Below, in pieces: positions 8,780 to 18,376 of a stretch of 64,000 nucleotides of DNA (position 1 is the stretch's first letter; the number at the start of each line of letters is the position of its first letter). Origin of the DNA: Dryocola sp032000125 (GTDB lineage: Bacteria; Pseudomonadota; Gammaproteobacteria; Enterobacterales; Enterobacteriaceae). A program made the translations under genes and the position numbers. The notes below the pieces were generated by a model. That model was not told the DNA's origin and searched no databases. It worked only from the letters and a program-made list of their open reading frames with translations. The stretch spans positions 141,425-205,424 of the forward strand of contig DAMALH010000001.1 of the NCBI GenBank assembly GCA_032000125.1, written 5' to 3'.

Positions 8780-8957
8780 ATACTCTAAATAATTCGAGTT
8801 GCCACCAGGCGGCAAGGGAGTGACAAATCTGCGTAGGCAGTTTTGAACGCTGCTGCAGCGGCCCCTGAGGGGGAATCGTCCACAGGAGCTTTCCTGGGTA
8901 AGTGACTGGGGTGAGGGAGTGCAGCCAACGCCCTTGCAGCTTGAAGTATGACGAGTA
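8780..8957 (+). repeat. ERIC (IRU) element, expanded copy A
   Basis: The ends match the ERIC consensus: CTAAATAATTCGAGTTGC at the left and GCAGCTTGAAGTATGAC at the right, imperfectly complementary. The core has AAGTAAGTGACTGGGG-type sequence (GGTAAGTGACTGGGGTGAG). The element spans about 178 bp against the usual 127 bp. Roughly 50-60 bp of extra sequence sits after GGCAAGGGAGTGA, before the CAGGAGCTT core. ERICs are non-coding, probably MITE-like repeats in enteric intergenic DNA. This copy fills most of the polB-rapA gap (8779-9099); the remainder holds the rapA promoter, in which I see no clear boxes. Confidence 0.88.
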
Positions 8958-9099
8958 GTGACGAACGCGTTTGCTTCCAGTACCATAGCGCCCTCCTGAA
9001 ACCTCCATACATCTACTACCCAACTGCCGCCCCCTTTTGCGCGCGGTTGTTATGCTATTGCCTGAAAATCTTAGTAACTGATAATAGAGCCGAAATCTT

Positions 9100-12006
9100 A
9101 TGCCTTTTACACTTGGTCAACGTTGGATCAGCGATACCGAAAGCGAACTGGGACTGGGAACCGTGGTCGCAGTAGACCCAAGGATGATTACCCTGCTTTT
9201 CCCTGCCACCGGTGAAAATCGCCTGTATGCCAGAAATGACTCTCCTGTCACCCGCGTGATGTTTAATCCGGGCGATACCGTCACCAGCCATGAAGGCTGG
9301 CAACTTAAAGTTGATGAAGTTAAAGAAGAAAACGGCTTGCTTGCCTATATTGGCACCCGTCTGGACACCGAAGAAGCGGGCACCATGCTGCGCGAAGTTT
9401 TCCTCGACAGCAAGCTGGTCTTCAGCAAGCCGCAGGATCGTCTGTTTGCCGGTCAGATTGACCGCATGGACCGTTTTGCCCTGCGTTTTCGCGCACGTAA
9501 TTATCAGAGCGAACAGTATCGCCAGCCGTGGAGCGGCCTGCGTGGCATGCGCACCAGCCTGATCCCGCACCAGTTAAATATCGCCCACGATGTGGGTCGT
9601 CGTCACGCGCCACGTGTTCTGCTGGCGGACGAAGTAGGCCTGGGTAAAACCATCGAAGCCGGGATGATCCTGCATCAGCAACTGCTGGCAGGCAGCGCCG
9701 AGCGCGTTCTTATCGTGGTGCCAGAAACCCTGCAGCATCAGTGGCTGGTTGAAATGCTGCGCCGCTTTAACCTGCGCTTCGCCCTGTTTGACGACGAGCG
9801 CTATGCAGAAGCCCAACACGATAGCGATAACCCGTTTGAAACCGAACAGTTGGTTATCTGCTCCCTTGATTTTGTGCGCCGCAGCAAGCAGCGCCTTGAG
9901 CATCTTTGCGACGCCCATTGGGATTTACTGGTCGTTGATGAAGCGCATCACCTTGTGTGGAGCGAAGAGGCGCCAAGCCGCGAATACCAGGCAGTCGAAC
10001 AGCTTGCCGAACATATACCCGGCGTGCTGCTGCTAACCGCAACGCCTGAGCAACTGGGCATGGAAAGCCACTTCGCTCGCTTGCGCCTGCTTGATCCAAA
10101 CCGCTTCCATAACTTTGAGCAGTTTGTTGAAGAACAGCAGCATTATCGCCCGGTGGCGGATGCCGTCGCGCTGCTGCTGGCAGGCAATCACCTGACCAAC
10201 GAGCAACTGAACGCCATGAGCGAGCTTATCGGTGAGCAGGATATCGAACCGCTGCTGCAAACCGCCAACAGCGAACGCGAAGGCAGCGAGGCCGCGCGCC
10301 AGGAACTGATTTCCATGCTGATGGACCGCCACGGCACCAGCCGCGTGCTGTTCCGTAACACCCGTAACGGCGTGAAAGGCTTCCCGAAACGCGAGCTGCA
10401 CACGATTCGTCTGCCGCTGCCGACGCAGTACCAGACGGCAATCAAAGTTTCCGGGATTATGAGCGCGCGTAAAGCCGTTGAAGATCGTGCTCGCGACATG
10501 CTGTACCCGGAGCAGATTTATCAGGAGTTCGAAGGCGACAGCGGCACGTGGTGGAACTTCGACCCGCGCGTTGAATGGCTGATGGGCTACCTGACCAGCC
10601 ACCGTTCACAAAAGGTGCTGGTGATTTGTGCGAAAGCCGCCACTGCGCTGCAGCTTGAGCAGGTCCTGCGCGAGCGTGAAGGCATTCGCGCAGCGGTGTT
10701 CCACGAAGGTATGTCGATTATCGAGCGTGACCGCGCCGCAGCCTGGTTTGCAGAAGAAGACACCGGTGCTCAGGTGCTGCTGTGCTCTGAAATCGGCTCC
10801 GAAGGCCGCAACTTCCAGTTTGCAAGCCAGCTGGTGATGTTCGATCTGCCGTTTAATCCGGACCTGCTGGAGCAGCGCATCGGGCGTCTGGATCGTATCG
10901 GCCAGGCGCATGATATTCAGATCCACGTGCCGTACCTTGAAAAAACCGCGCAGTCGGTGCTTGTACGCTGGTATCACGAAGGGCTGGACGCCTTTGAGCA
11001 TACCTGTCCGACGGGCCGTGCTATATACGACAACGTTTACCAACAGCTAATTGAATACCTTGCCGCGCCGGAGAACACCGACGGTCTCGATACGTTAATC
11101 AAACGCTGCCGCGAGCAGCACGACGCGCTGAAGCTTCAGCTTGAGCAGGGCCGCGACCGCCTGCTGGAAATTCATTCCAACGGCGGAGAGAAGGCTCAGG
11201 CGCTGGCCGAGGCTATTGCAGAGCAGGACAACGATACCGAACTGGTGAGCTTTGCCCTGAATCTGTTTGATATTGTCGGTATTAACCAGGACGATCGCGG
11301 CGACAATATGGTCGTGCTGACGCCTTCCGATCATATGCTGGTGCCGGATTTCCCTGGGCTGCCGGAAGATGGCTGCACTATCACCTTTGAACGAGATGTG
11401 GCGCTGTCGCGTGAAGACGCCCAGTTTGTGACCTGGGAACACCCGATCATTCGTAACGGTCTGGATCTTATTCTTTCCGGCGATACCGGTAGCTGCGCCC
11501 TTTCGCTGCTGAAGAATAAAGCGCTGCCGGTAGGCACGCTCCTTCTTGAGCTGGTGTATGTCGTGGAAGCGAAAGCGCCGAAGCAGCTACAGCTCAACCG
11601 CTTCCTGCCGCCGACGCCGGTTCGTATGCTGGTGGATAAAAACGGCACAAACCTCGCAGGCCAGGTGGAGTTTGAAAGCTTCAATCGTCAGCTAAGCGCG
11701 GTCAATCGACACACCAGCAGCAAGCTGGTGAATGCGGTGCAGCAGGACGTGCACGCCATCCTGCAGTTAGCCGAAGAGAAAGTGGAAGCGGCGGCTCAGG
11801 CGTTGATTTCAGCGGCACGCGAAGAAGCAGACGAGAAGCTCAGCGCGGAACTGTCCCGTCTTGAGGCGCTGAAAGCCGTTAACCCCAACATTCGTGACGA
11901 CGAGCTTGAGGCGGTGGAAAATAACCGCCAGCAGGTGCTAGAGAGCCTTGCACAGGCAAACTGGCGCCTGGATGCGCTGCGTCCGATCGTGGTGACGCAC
12001 CAGTAA
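9100..12006 (+). CDS. rapA: RNA polymerase-associated ATPase RapA
   Basis: A 968-residue SWI2/SNF2 ATPase, the same length as E. coli RapA. Two Tudor-like N-terminal domains (about 1-110) precede the helicase core, with Walker A GLGKT ending at K183-T184, DEAH at 280-283, and helicase motifs V-VI further on (SEGRNFQFASQLVMFDLP, QRIGRLDRIGQ). It binds RNA polymerase and recycles it from stalled or post-termination complexes. rluA starts within its stop codon. Confidence 0.98.
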   Translation: MPFTLGQRWISDTESELGLGTVVAVDPRMITLLFPATGENRLYARNDSPVTRVMFNPGDTVTSHEGWQLKVDEVKEENGLLAYIGTRLDTEEAGTMLREVFLDSKLVFSKPQDRLFAGQIDRMDRFALRFRARNYQSEQYRQPWSGLRGMRTSLIPHQLNIAHDVGRRHAPRVLLADEVGLGKTIEAGMILHQQLLAGSAERVLIVVPETLQHQWLVEMLRRFNLRFALFDDERYAEAQHDSDNPFETEQLVICSLDFVRRSKQRLEHLCDAHWDLLVVDEAHHLVWSEEAPSREYQAVEQLAEHIPGVLLLTATPEQLGMESHFARLRLLDPNRFHNFEQFVEEQQHYRPVADAVALLLAGNHLTNEQLNAMSELIGEQDIEPLLQTANSEREGSEAARQELISMLMDRHGTSRVLFRNTRNGVKGFPKRELHTIRLPLPTQYQTAIKVSGIMSARKAVEDRARDMLYPEQIYQEFEGDSGTWWNFDPRVEWLMGYLTSHRSQKVLVICAKAATALQLEQVLREREGIRAAVFHEGMSIIERDRAAAWFAEEDTGAQVLLCSEIGSEGRNFQFASQLVMFDLPFNPDLLEQRIGRLDRIGQAHDIQIHVPYLEKTAQSVLVRWYHEGLDAFEHTCPTGRAIYDNVYQQLIEYLAAPENTDGLDTLIKRCREQHDALKLQLEQGRDRLLEIHSNGGEKAQALAEAIAEQDNDTELVSFALNLFDIVGINQDDRGDNMVVLTPSDHMLVPDFPGLPEDGCTITFERDVALSREDAQFVTWEHPIIRNGLDLILSGDTGSCALSLLKNKALPVGTLLLELVYVVEAKAPKQLQLNRFLPPTPVRMLVDKNGTNLAGQVEFESFNRQLSAVNRHTSSKLVNAVQQDVHAILQLAEEKVEAAAQALISAAREEADEKLSAELSRLEALKAVNPNIRDDELEAVENNRQQVLESLAQANWRLDALRPIVVTHQ

Positions 12007-12665
12007 TGATTATGGAACCCTACAACCCGCCGGTCGATCCCTGGCTGGTCATCCTTTATCAGGATGAGCATATTATGGTGGTCAACAAGCCTTCGGGCCT
12101 GTTGTCCGTGCCCGGACGGCTTGACGAGCACAAAGACAGCGTGATGACGCGTATCCAGCGAGACTTCCCGCTGGCGGAATCGGTGCATCGTCTGGATATG
12201 GCCACCAGCGGCGTGATTGCGGTGGCGCTAACCAAAGACAGCGAGCGCGAGCTGAAACGGCAGTTCCGTGAGCGTGAGCCGCAAAAGCAATATGTGGCGC
12301 GGGTTTGGGGTCATCCACATCCTGAAGAAGGTCTGGTGGATCTGCCGCTGATTTGCGACTGGCCGAACCGGCCGATGCAAAAAGTGTGTTATGAAACGGG
12401 AAAATCCGCCCAGACGGAATATCAGGTGCTGGAGTATGCGACGGATAACTCGGCCCGCGTGCTGCTAAAGCCCATTACCGGACGTTCCCATCAGCTCCGC
12501 GTGCATATGCAGGCGCTGGGGCACCCTATTCTTGGGGATCGTTTCTACGCAACGCCAGAAGCCCTGGCAATGGCGCCGCGTTTACAGCTTCATGCCCAAA
12601 TGCTGACCATTACCCATCCGGCTTACGGCACGCCGATGACGTTTCGCGCCCCGGCTGATTTTTAA
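12006..12665 (+). CDS. rluA: 23S rRNA/tRNA pseudouridine synthase RluA
   Basis: A 219-residue pseudouridine synthase that modifies U746 of 23S rRNA and U32 of some tRNAs. The catalytic aspartate is D64 in HRLDMATSG; the KPxGLLxVPGR motif lies at 28-38. The start codon shares its A with the rapA stop (TAATG), suggesting translational coupling; a second in-frame ATG lies 6 bp later. The longer form matches the E. coli length. Confidence 0.95.
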   Translation: MIMEPYNPPVDPWLVILYQDEHIMVVNKPSGLLSVPGRLDEHKDSVMTRIQRDFPLAESVHRLDMATSGVIAVALTKDSERELKRQFREREPQKQYVARVWGHPHPEEGLVDLPLICDWPNRPMQKVCYETGKSAQTEYQVLEYATDNSARVLLKPITGRSHQLRVHMQALGHPILGDRFYATPEALAMAPRLQLHAQMLTITHPAYGTPMTFRAPADF

Positions 12666-12667
12666 AA

Positions 12668-12696
12668 AATAAGCCTCTCAGATTGAGAGGCTTATT
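12668..12696. terminator. Bidirectional terminator between rluA and djlA
   Basis: A perfect 13-bp stem (AATAAGCCTCTCA / TGAGAGGCTTATT) with a GAT loop. The minus-strand side is followed by a run of U (ATTTTTTAAA), so it should terminate djlA well; the plus-strand U-tract after rluA is weaker. Confidence 0.85.
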
Positions 12697-12697
12697 G

Positions 12698-13510
12698 CTA
12701 TTTGAACCCTTTCGCCGTTTTTATCAAATCATAGGCTTTCTGGATTTCCTGCGCTTTTTGCTTCGCCATCTGCATCATTTCCGGCGGCAGCCCTTTGGCG
12801 ACCAGTTTGTCCGGGTGATGCTCGCTCATCAGCTTGCGGTAGGCGCGCTTAATGGCCGTCGGGTCATCGCTGCTCTTCACGCCCAGCACGTTGCAGGCAT
12901 CTTCAAGCGTTGGGCCACGCTGTTGCTGCTGGAAACCACCGCTCTGCTGCTGGCTGTAGCCGCCGCCAAACTGCTGACCGCCTTCCATCATGCGCAGGAA
13001 CTGATCGAACTGAACGCGTGAAATACCGAGTTCTTCTGCAATCACATACAGCACCTGACGCTCGTTGGGATGCAGCGAACCATCGGCAAAAGCGGCCTGA
13101 ATCTGGATTTCCAGAAACATCCTAATCAAATCAAAACGGCCAAAACAGACGCTGCGCAGTTGACGCATTTTTTCGCGCAGCGGATAACCGTTCTCTTTGC
13201 CGACGCGAAAAGCATGCTGCGCCGCGCTACGCGCTTCGCCATGCAGTTGCATTCGCTCCATCAGCAAAGAGGCTATCTGAATATCCGCCTCGGTCACGCG
13301 TCCCTTAGATTTGGTCAGATGCCCCATCACTTCAAAGGTGGTGCTAAAAAACAGCGACTGCCGCTGCTGCTGGTTAGCAAACCAGGCGCTACGGCGGCTA
13401 CGCATCTTATCGATTGCATGGCCAATCAGCAGCCCTAACACCACGCCCCAGAAGCCACCGCCCATGATAAGCGCCATTGCGACACCGAGTACTTTTCCCC
13501 AATACTGCAT
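12698..13510 (-). CDS. djlA: Membrane-anchored DnaK co-chaperone DjlA
   Basis: A 270-residue protein with one N-terminal transmembrane helix (about 7-30, glycine-rich, as expected for its dimerising segment), a central TerB-like helical region, a Q/G-rich linker near 180-200, and a C-terminal J domain with HPD at 232-234. It recruits DnaK to the inner membrane and is linked to Rcs signalling and capsule. Convergent with rluA, divergent from lptD. Confidence 0.96.
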   Translation of the reverse strand: MQYWGKVLGVAMALIMGGGFWGVVLGLLIGHAIDKMRSRRSAWFANQQQRQSLFFSTTFEVMGHLTKSKGRVTEADIQIASLLMERMQLHGEARSAAQHAFRVGKENGYPLREKMRQLRSVCFGRFDLIRMFLEIQIQAAFADGSLHPNERQVLYVIAEELGISRVQFDQFLRMMEGGQQFGGGYSQQQSGGFQQQQRGPTLEDACNVLGVKSSDDPTAIKRAYRKLMSEHHPDKLVAKGLPPEMMQMAKQKAQEIQKAYDLIKTAKGFK

Positions 13511-13693
13511 ATACTCCCCAAATCGTCATGCTGTCGGCTAGAATTTGCTTTATCATACCCGTCATTGATAGCGGTGCCTAACGGCAGGCTGCTGAACGGG
13601 CAGGATTAACACTAGCGCTGTGGTGATGAGTAAGTTAGTCTCTGACCGTTTGCCGACGCTAAGCCATTGATGATGGAACAACGAATAACACGT

Positions 13694-16045
13694 ATGAAAA
13701 AACGTATTCCCACCTTGCTGGCCACCCTGATTGGCTCAGCGCTTTATAGCCAACAAGGTATGGCTGCCGATCTTGCCTCGCAGTGTATGCTGGGCGTACC
13801 CAGCTATACCCGCCCTTTGATCAAAGGCGATACCAATAACCTGCCGGTTACCATTAATGCTGACCACGCGAAAGGCGATTATCCTGATAATGCGGTCTTT
13901 ACCGGTAATGTGGATATCCAGCAAGGTAACAGCCGCCTGCAGTCCGATGAAGTTCAACTGCATCAGAAGCAGGTTGAGGGACAGCCCGATCCCATTCGTA
14001 CGGTAGACGCGCTGGGTAATGTGCACTACGACGATAATCAGGTCATCCTGAAAGGTCCTAAAGCCTGGTCGAATTTAAATACAAAAGATACTAACGTCTG
14101 GGAAGGCGACTACCAGATGGTTGACCGTCAGGGACGTGGTACGGCCGACGTGATGAAGCAGCGCGGCAATAACCGCTACACCATTCTTGATAACGGGACG
14201 TTCACCTCCTGCCTGCCGGGTTCAAATACCTGGAGCGTCGTGGGTAGTGAAGTCATCCAGGACCGTGAAGAACAGGTTGCTGAAATCTGGAACGCCCGCT
14301 TTAAGCTTGGCCCGGTGCCGGTGTTTTACAGCCCTTATTTACAGTTGCCGATCGGCGATAAACGCCGCTCTGGTTTCCTGATCCCGAATGCAAAATACAG
14401 TACGAGAAACTATTTCGAGTTCTCTCTTCCCTACTACTGGAACATTGCGCCAAACTTCGACGCCACTATTACGCCGCACTATATGGATAAGCGCGGTGGA
14501 GTCCAGTGGCAGAACGAATTCCGCTACCTGACCCATGCGGGCGCGGGTATTATGGAGTTCGATTACCTGCCTTCGGACGATGTTTATCAGGATACTTACC
14601 CTAACGAAGACTCAAAACATCGCTGGTTGTTCTATTGGGCCCATAACGGGGTGCTGGATCAGGTATGGCGATTTAACGTCGACTATACCAAAGTAAGCGA
14701 TCCTTATTACTTTAATGACTTTACTTCACAGTATGGCTCCAGTACCGATGGCTATGCGGCGCAGAAATTCAGCGTCGGCTATGCTGTTAATAACTTCGAT
14801 GCCACACTTTCCACCAAGCAGTTCCAGGTCTTTGATTCCCAGCGAACGCGTAATTCATACCGTGCAGAGCCGCAGTTAGACGTTAACTACTACCAGAACG
14901 ATGTGGGTCCTTTCGATACCCGTATTTATGGCCAGGCCGTACACTTTACAAACGTGAATGAAAACCTGCCGGAAGCAACGCGTCTGCACGTCGAACCTGT
15001 TATTAGCCTGCCGCTGACCAACGGCTGGGCGAGCCTGAATACCGAAGCGAAGGTCATGGCGACGCATTACCAGCAGAGTAACCTCGAAAAATATAGAAAA
15101 AATGCAAATGCTAATAGCTCGTTAGAAGAAACCGTCAACCGCACGCTTCCACAGTTTAAGATGGACGGTAAGCTGATTTTCGACAGGGATATGAACTCGG
15201 CTGCTGGCTGGACACAAACTCTGGAACCGCGGGCTCAATATCTTTATGTTCCTTATAAGGATCAGAGCAATATCAATAATTACGATTCATCCCTGCTGCA
15301 ATCTGATTACAACGGATTGTTCCGCGATCGTAGCTACGGCGGTCTGGACCGTATCGCTTCAGCCAACCAGGTGACAACCGGCTTAACTTCACGCATTTAT
15401 GATGATGCGTCCATTGAACGTTTTAACGTATCTGCGGGTCAAATCTACTACTTCACCCAGTCGCGTACCGGCGATGATAATATCAACTGGGAGAAGGATA
15501 AGCAGACGGGAGCCGTTGTCTGGGCCGGAGATACCTACTGGCGTGTTACCGATCGCTGGAGTTTACGCGGCGGTCTGCAATACGATGCGCGTCTGGATAA
15601 TGTCGCCACCGGTAACGGGACGGTTGAATACCGTCGCGACGCCGACCGTATGGTGCAGTTGAACTACCGCTATGCAAGCCCGGAATACATTCAGGCGACG
15701 CTGCCAAATTTTGCGACTGCAAGCCAGTACAAAAAAGGTATTTCGCAGGTGGGTATGACGGCTAGCTGGCCGGTTGTCGATCGTTGGTCGGTCGTCGGGG
15801 CGTACTACTACGATACTAATGCGCAACAAGCGGCAGACTCTATGCTTGCCGTGCAGTACAGCTCATGCTGTTATGCGATTCGTGTTGGTTACGAGCGTAA
15901 AATTAACGGCTGGGAAGACAATCAAAGCAAATACGACAACGTATTCGGCTTTAACATTGAGTTACGCGGCCTGAGTTCGAATTATGGCCTGGGCACACAG
16001 CAGATGTTGCGTTCTAACATCCTGCCGTATCAAAGCTCGATGTAA
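13694..16045 (+). CDS. lptD: LPS-assembly outer-membrane protein LptD
   Basis: A 783-residue precursor. The signal peptide is MKKRIPTLLATLIGSALYSQ up to about residue 24; the mature protein starts ADLASQC with C31. A periplasmic beta-jellyroll OstA domain precedes the C-terminal barrel. The second N-terminal-domain cysteine lies in TFTSCLPG near 173 and the barrel CC pair in YSSCCYAIR, so both interdomain disulfides can form. It inserts LPS into the outer leaflet with LptE. The frame stays open 27 bp upstream, but MKKRIPTLL matches the family start. First gene of a run through apaH. Confidence 0.97.
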   Translation: MKKRIPTLLATLIGSALYSQQGMAADLASQCMLGVPSYTRPLIKGDTNNLPVTINADHAKGDYPDNAVFTGNVDIQQGNSRLQSDEVQLHQKQVEGQPDPIRTVDALGNVHYDDNQVILKGPKAWSNLNTKDTNVWEGDYQMVDRQGRGTADVMKQRGNNRYTILDNGTFTSCLPGSNTWSVVGSEVIQDREEQVAEIWNARFKLGPVPVFYSPYLQLPIGDKRRSGFLIPNAKYSTRNYFEFSLPYYWNIAPNFDATITPHYMDKRGGVQWQNEFRYLTHAGAGIMEFDYLPSDDVYQDTYPNEDSKHRWLFYWAHNGVLDQVWRFNVDYTKVSDPYYFNDFTSQYGSSTDGYAAQKFSVGYAVNNFDATLSTKQFQVFDSQRTRNSYRAEPQLDVNYYQNDVGPFDTRIYGQAVHFTNVNENLPEATRLHVEPVISLPLTNGWASLNTEAKVMATHYQQSNLEKYRKNANANSSLEETVNRTLPQFKMDGKLIFDRDMNSAAGWTQTLEPRAQYLYVPYKDQSNINNYDSSLLQSDYNGLFRDRSYGGLDRIASANQVTTGLTSRIYDDASIERFNVSAGQIYYFTQSRTGDDNINWEKDKQTGAVVWAGDTYWRVTDRWSLRGGLQYDARLDNVATGNGTVEYRRDADRMVQLNYRYASPEYIQATLPNFATASQYKKGISQVGMTASWPVVDRWSVVGAYYYDTNAQQAADSMLAVQYSSCCYAIRVGYERKINGWEDNQSKYDNVFGFNIELRGLSSNYGLGTQQMLRSNILPYQSSM

Positions 16046-16101
16046 TTCACTAAGACTTGAAAACGTAATCCGCTTTGCGGCCAGGTAAAATTGGGAAAAG
16101 T

Positions 16102-17394
16102 ATGAATAACTGGAGAACGCTGCTTCTCGGTATCGCCCTGGTGGCGAATACCTCCATCGCGGCGCCACAAGTAGTCGACAAAGTAGCAGCCGTAGTAAAC
16201 AACGGTGTAGTCCTTGAAAGCGACGTCGATGGCCTGATGCAATCGGTGAAGCTAAACGCTCAGCAAGCGGGTCAGCAGCTACCGGATGACGGTACGCTGC
16301 GCCACCAGATCCTGGAGCGTCTGATCATGGACCAAATCGTCCTGCAGATGGGCCAGAAAATGGGCGTAAAAGTCACCGACGAGCAGCTTGATAAAGCTAT
16401 CGCTGATATTGCCGCGCAAAACAAAATGAGCATGGACCAGATGCGTAGCCGTCTGGCCTATGACGGCATCAATTACAACACCTATCGCGAACAGATCCGC
16501 AAGGAAATGACTATCTCCGAAGTGCGGAATAACGAAGTGCGCCGCCGCGTAACCATTCTGCCGCAGGAAGTCGATTCTCTGGCGCAGCAGGTCGGGAGTC
16601 AAAACGACAGCAGCACCGAGCTGAATCTGAGCCACATTCTTATTCCACTGCCGGAAAACCCAACGTCCGCTCAGGTTGACGATGCGGAAAAGCAAGCGCG
16701 TGATATCGTTTCTCAGGCGCAAAACGGCGCGGACTTCGGCAAGCTGGCCATTACCTATTCCGCTGACCAGCAGGCGCTGAAAGGCGGCCAGATGGGCTGG
16801 GGTCGTATCCAGGAGCTGCCATCCATTTTCGCCCAGGCGCTGACCACCGCGAAAAAAGGCGATATCATCGGCCCGGTGCGCTCCGGCGTTGGTTTCCACA
16901 TCCTGAAAGTGAACGATCTGCGCGGCCAGTCCCAGAGCATTGCTGTGACCGAAGTACATGCTCGTCATATTCTGCTTAAGCCCTCGCCTATCATGACCGA
17001 TCAGCAGGCGCGTCTGAAGCTTGAGCAAATCGCGGCGGATATCAAGAGCGGCAAAACCACCTTTGACAAAGCGGCAAAAGAGTTTTCTGACGATCCTGGT
17101 TCTGCCAATCAGGGCGGCGATCTCGGCTGGGCTTCCGCGGATATCTACGATCCGGCCTTCCGCGATGCGATCATGAAGCTGAACAAAGGCCAGACCAGCG
17201 AGCCCGTTCACTCTTCCTTCGGCTGGCATCTGATTGAGCTGCTGGATACCCGTAAAGTCGACAAGACTGACGCAGCACAGAAAGATCGCGCGTACCGTAT
17301 GCTGTTTAACCGTAAGTTCTCGGAAGAAGCGCAAACCTGGATGCAGGAACAACGCGCCAGCGCTTACGTGAAGATTACCGGCAGCAATGGCTAA
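16102..17394 (+). CDS. surA: Periplasmic chaperone and peptidyl-prolyl isomerase SurA
   Basis: A 430-residue precursor with signal peptide MNNWRTLLLGIALVANTSIA and mature start APQVVDK. An N-terminal chaperone domain is followed by two parvulin PPIase domains (about 175-275 and 285-385; LSHILIPLPE and ARHILLKPSP open them) and a short C-terminal helix. It carries unfolded outer-membrane proteins to BamA and is needed for LptD assembly, which fits its position right behind lptD. The start chosen is the ATG at 16102, after GGGAAAAG. It overlaps pdxA by 8 bp. Confidence 0.97.
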   Translation: MNNWRTLLLGIALVANTSIAAPQVVDKVAAVVNNGVVLESDVDGLMQSVKLNAQQAGQQLPDDGTLRHQILERLIMDQIVLQMGQKMGVKVTDEQLDKAIADIAAQNKMSMDQMRSRLAYDGINYNTYREQIRKEMTISEVRNNEVRRRVTILPQEVDSLAQQVGSQNDSSTELNLSHILIPLPENPTSAQVDDAEKQARDIVSQAQNGADFGKLAITYSADQQALKGGQMGWGRIQELPSIFAQALTTAKKGDIIGPVRSGVGFHILKVNDLRGQSQSIAVTEVHARHILLKPSPIMTDQQARLKLEQIAADIKSGKTTFDKAAKEFSDDPGSANQGGDLGWASADIYDPAFRDAIMKLNKGQTSEPVHSSFGWHLIELLDTRKVDKTDAAQKDRAYRMLFNRKFSEEAQTWMQEQRASAYVKITGSNG

Positions 17395-18376
17395 CGTCTC
17401 TCGCGTGACCCTCACTCCCGGCGAACCCGCCGGGATTGGCCCCGACCTGGTCGTCGCACTCGCGCAGCGCGACTGGCCCGTTGAACTGGTCGTCTGCGCG
17501 GCCCCCGAGTTATTGCTTGAACGAGCAGCCCTGCTTGGTCTTCCGCTCACTCTCCAGCCTTACCAGCCCGCGCTTCCGGCCACGCCCCAGGCTGCCGGAA
17601 CGCTGACTATTTTGCCTGTTGCTTTGCATGCTGCTGTCGTGCCCGGCCAGTTGAACGTGCGTAACAGCGCTTACGTCGTTGAGACGCTGGCTCGCGCCTG
17701 CGATGGCTGTCTTAACGGTGAGTTTGCCGCGCTGATTACCGGGCCGGTACACAAAGGCATCATCAACGATGCCGGCATCCCGTTTATCGGCCATACCGAG
17801 TTTTTCGAAGCACGCTCGCAAAGCGAAAAAGTCGTGATGATGCTGGCCACCGAGGAGCTGCGGGTCGCCCTGGCGACCACGCATCTGCCGTTAAAAGCGA
17901 TTAGCGATGCCATCACGCCAGATTTATTACGCCAGATAATCTCCATCCTGTATCATGACCTGCAAACCAAGTTTGGTATTGCGCGCCCTCATGTGCTGGT
18001 GTGCGGCCTGAACCCCCATGCGGGCGAAGGCGGGCATATGGGCATGGAAGAAATTGATACGATTATTCCGGTGCTCGACGAGATGCGCGCGCAGGGGATG
18101 AACCTCTCAGGTCCGCTGCCGGCAGATACGCTTTTCCAGCCGAAATATCTCGACCACGCCGATGCGGTGCTGGCGATGTATCACGACCAGGGGTTACCGG
18201 TGTTGAAATACCAGGGCTTCGGGCGCGCGGTCAATATCACCCTTGGCTTACCTTTTATCCGCACGTCTGTTGACCACGGGACTGCCCTTGAGCTTGCAGC
18301 CCAGGGAAAAGCCGATGTCGGCAGTTTTATTACGGCGCTTAATCTCGCCATCAAAATGATTGCTAATACTCAATGA
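17387..18376 (+). CDS. pdxA: 4-hydroxythreonine-4-phosphate dehydrogenase
   Basis: A 329-residue enzyme of pyridoxal 5'-phosphate synthesis, the E. coli length. Metal-binding histidines appear in NPHAGEGGHMG and AMYHDQGLPV; GPVHKGIINDAGIPFIGHTE is the substrate-binding segment. It starts inside the end of surA (8-bp overlap) and its last 4 bp overlap rsmA, so the three are probably co-translated. Confidence 0.97.
   Translation: MANVSRVTLTPGEPAGIGPDLVVALAQRDWPVELVVCAAPELLLERAALLGLPLTLQPYQPALPATPQAAGTLTILPVALHAAVVPGQLNVRNSAYVVETLARACDGCLNGEFAALITGPVHKGIINDAGIPFIGHTEFFEARSQSEKVVMMLATEELRVALATTHLPLKAISDAITPDLLRQIISILYHDLQTKFGIARPHVLVCGLNPHAGEGGHMGMEEIDTIIPVLDEMRAQGMNLSGPLPADTLFQPKYLDHADAVLAMYHDQGLPVLKYQGFGRAVNITLGLPFIRTSVDHGTALELAAQGKADVGSFITALNLAIKMIANTQ

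Noticed and set aside
8818..8872. The extra segment within ERIC copy A as an independent mobile element
   Set aside because: It has no terminal repeats or target duplication visible by eye and no ORF; it fits better as an internal ERIC expansion.
16279..17550. A 423-codon minus-strand frame across surA and pdxA
   Set aside because: It spans two genuine, confidently identified genes on the other strand, with a low-complexity, Arg-rich translation and no start context.
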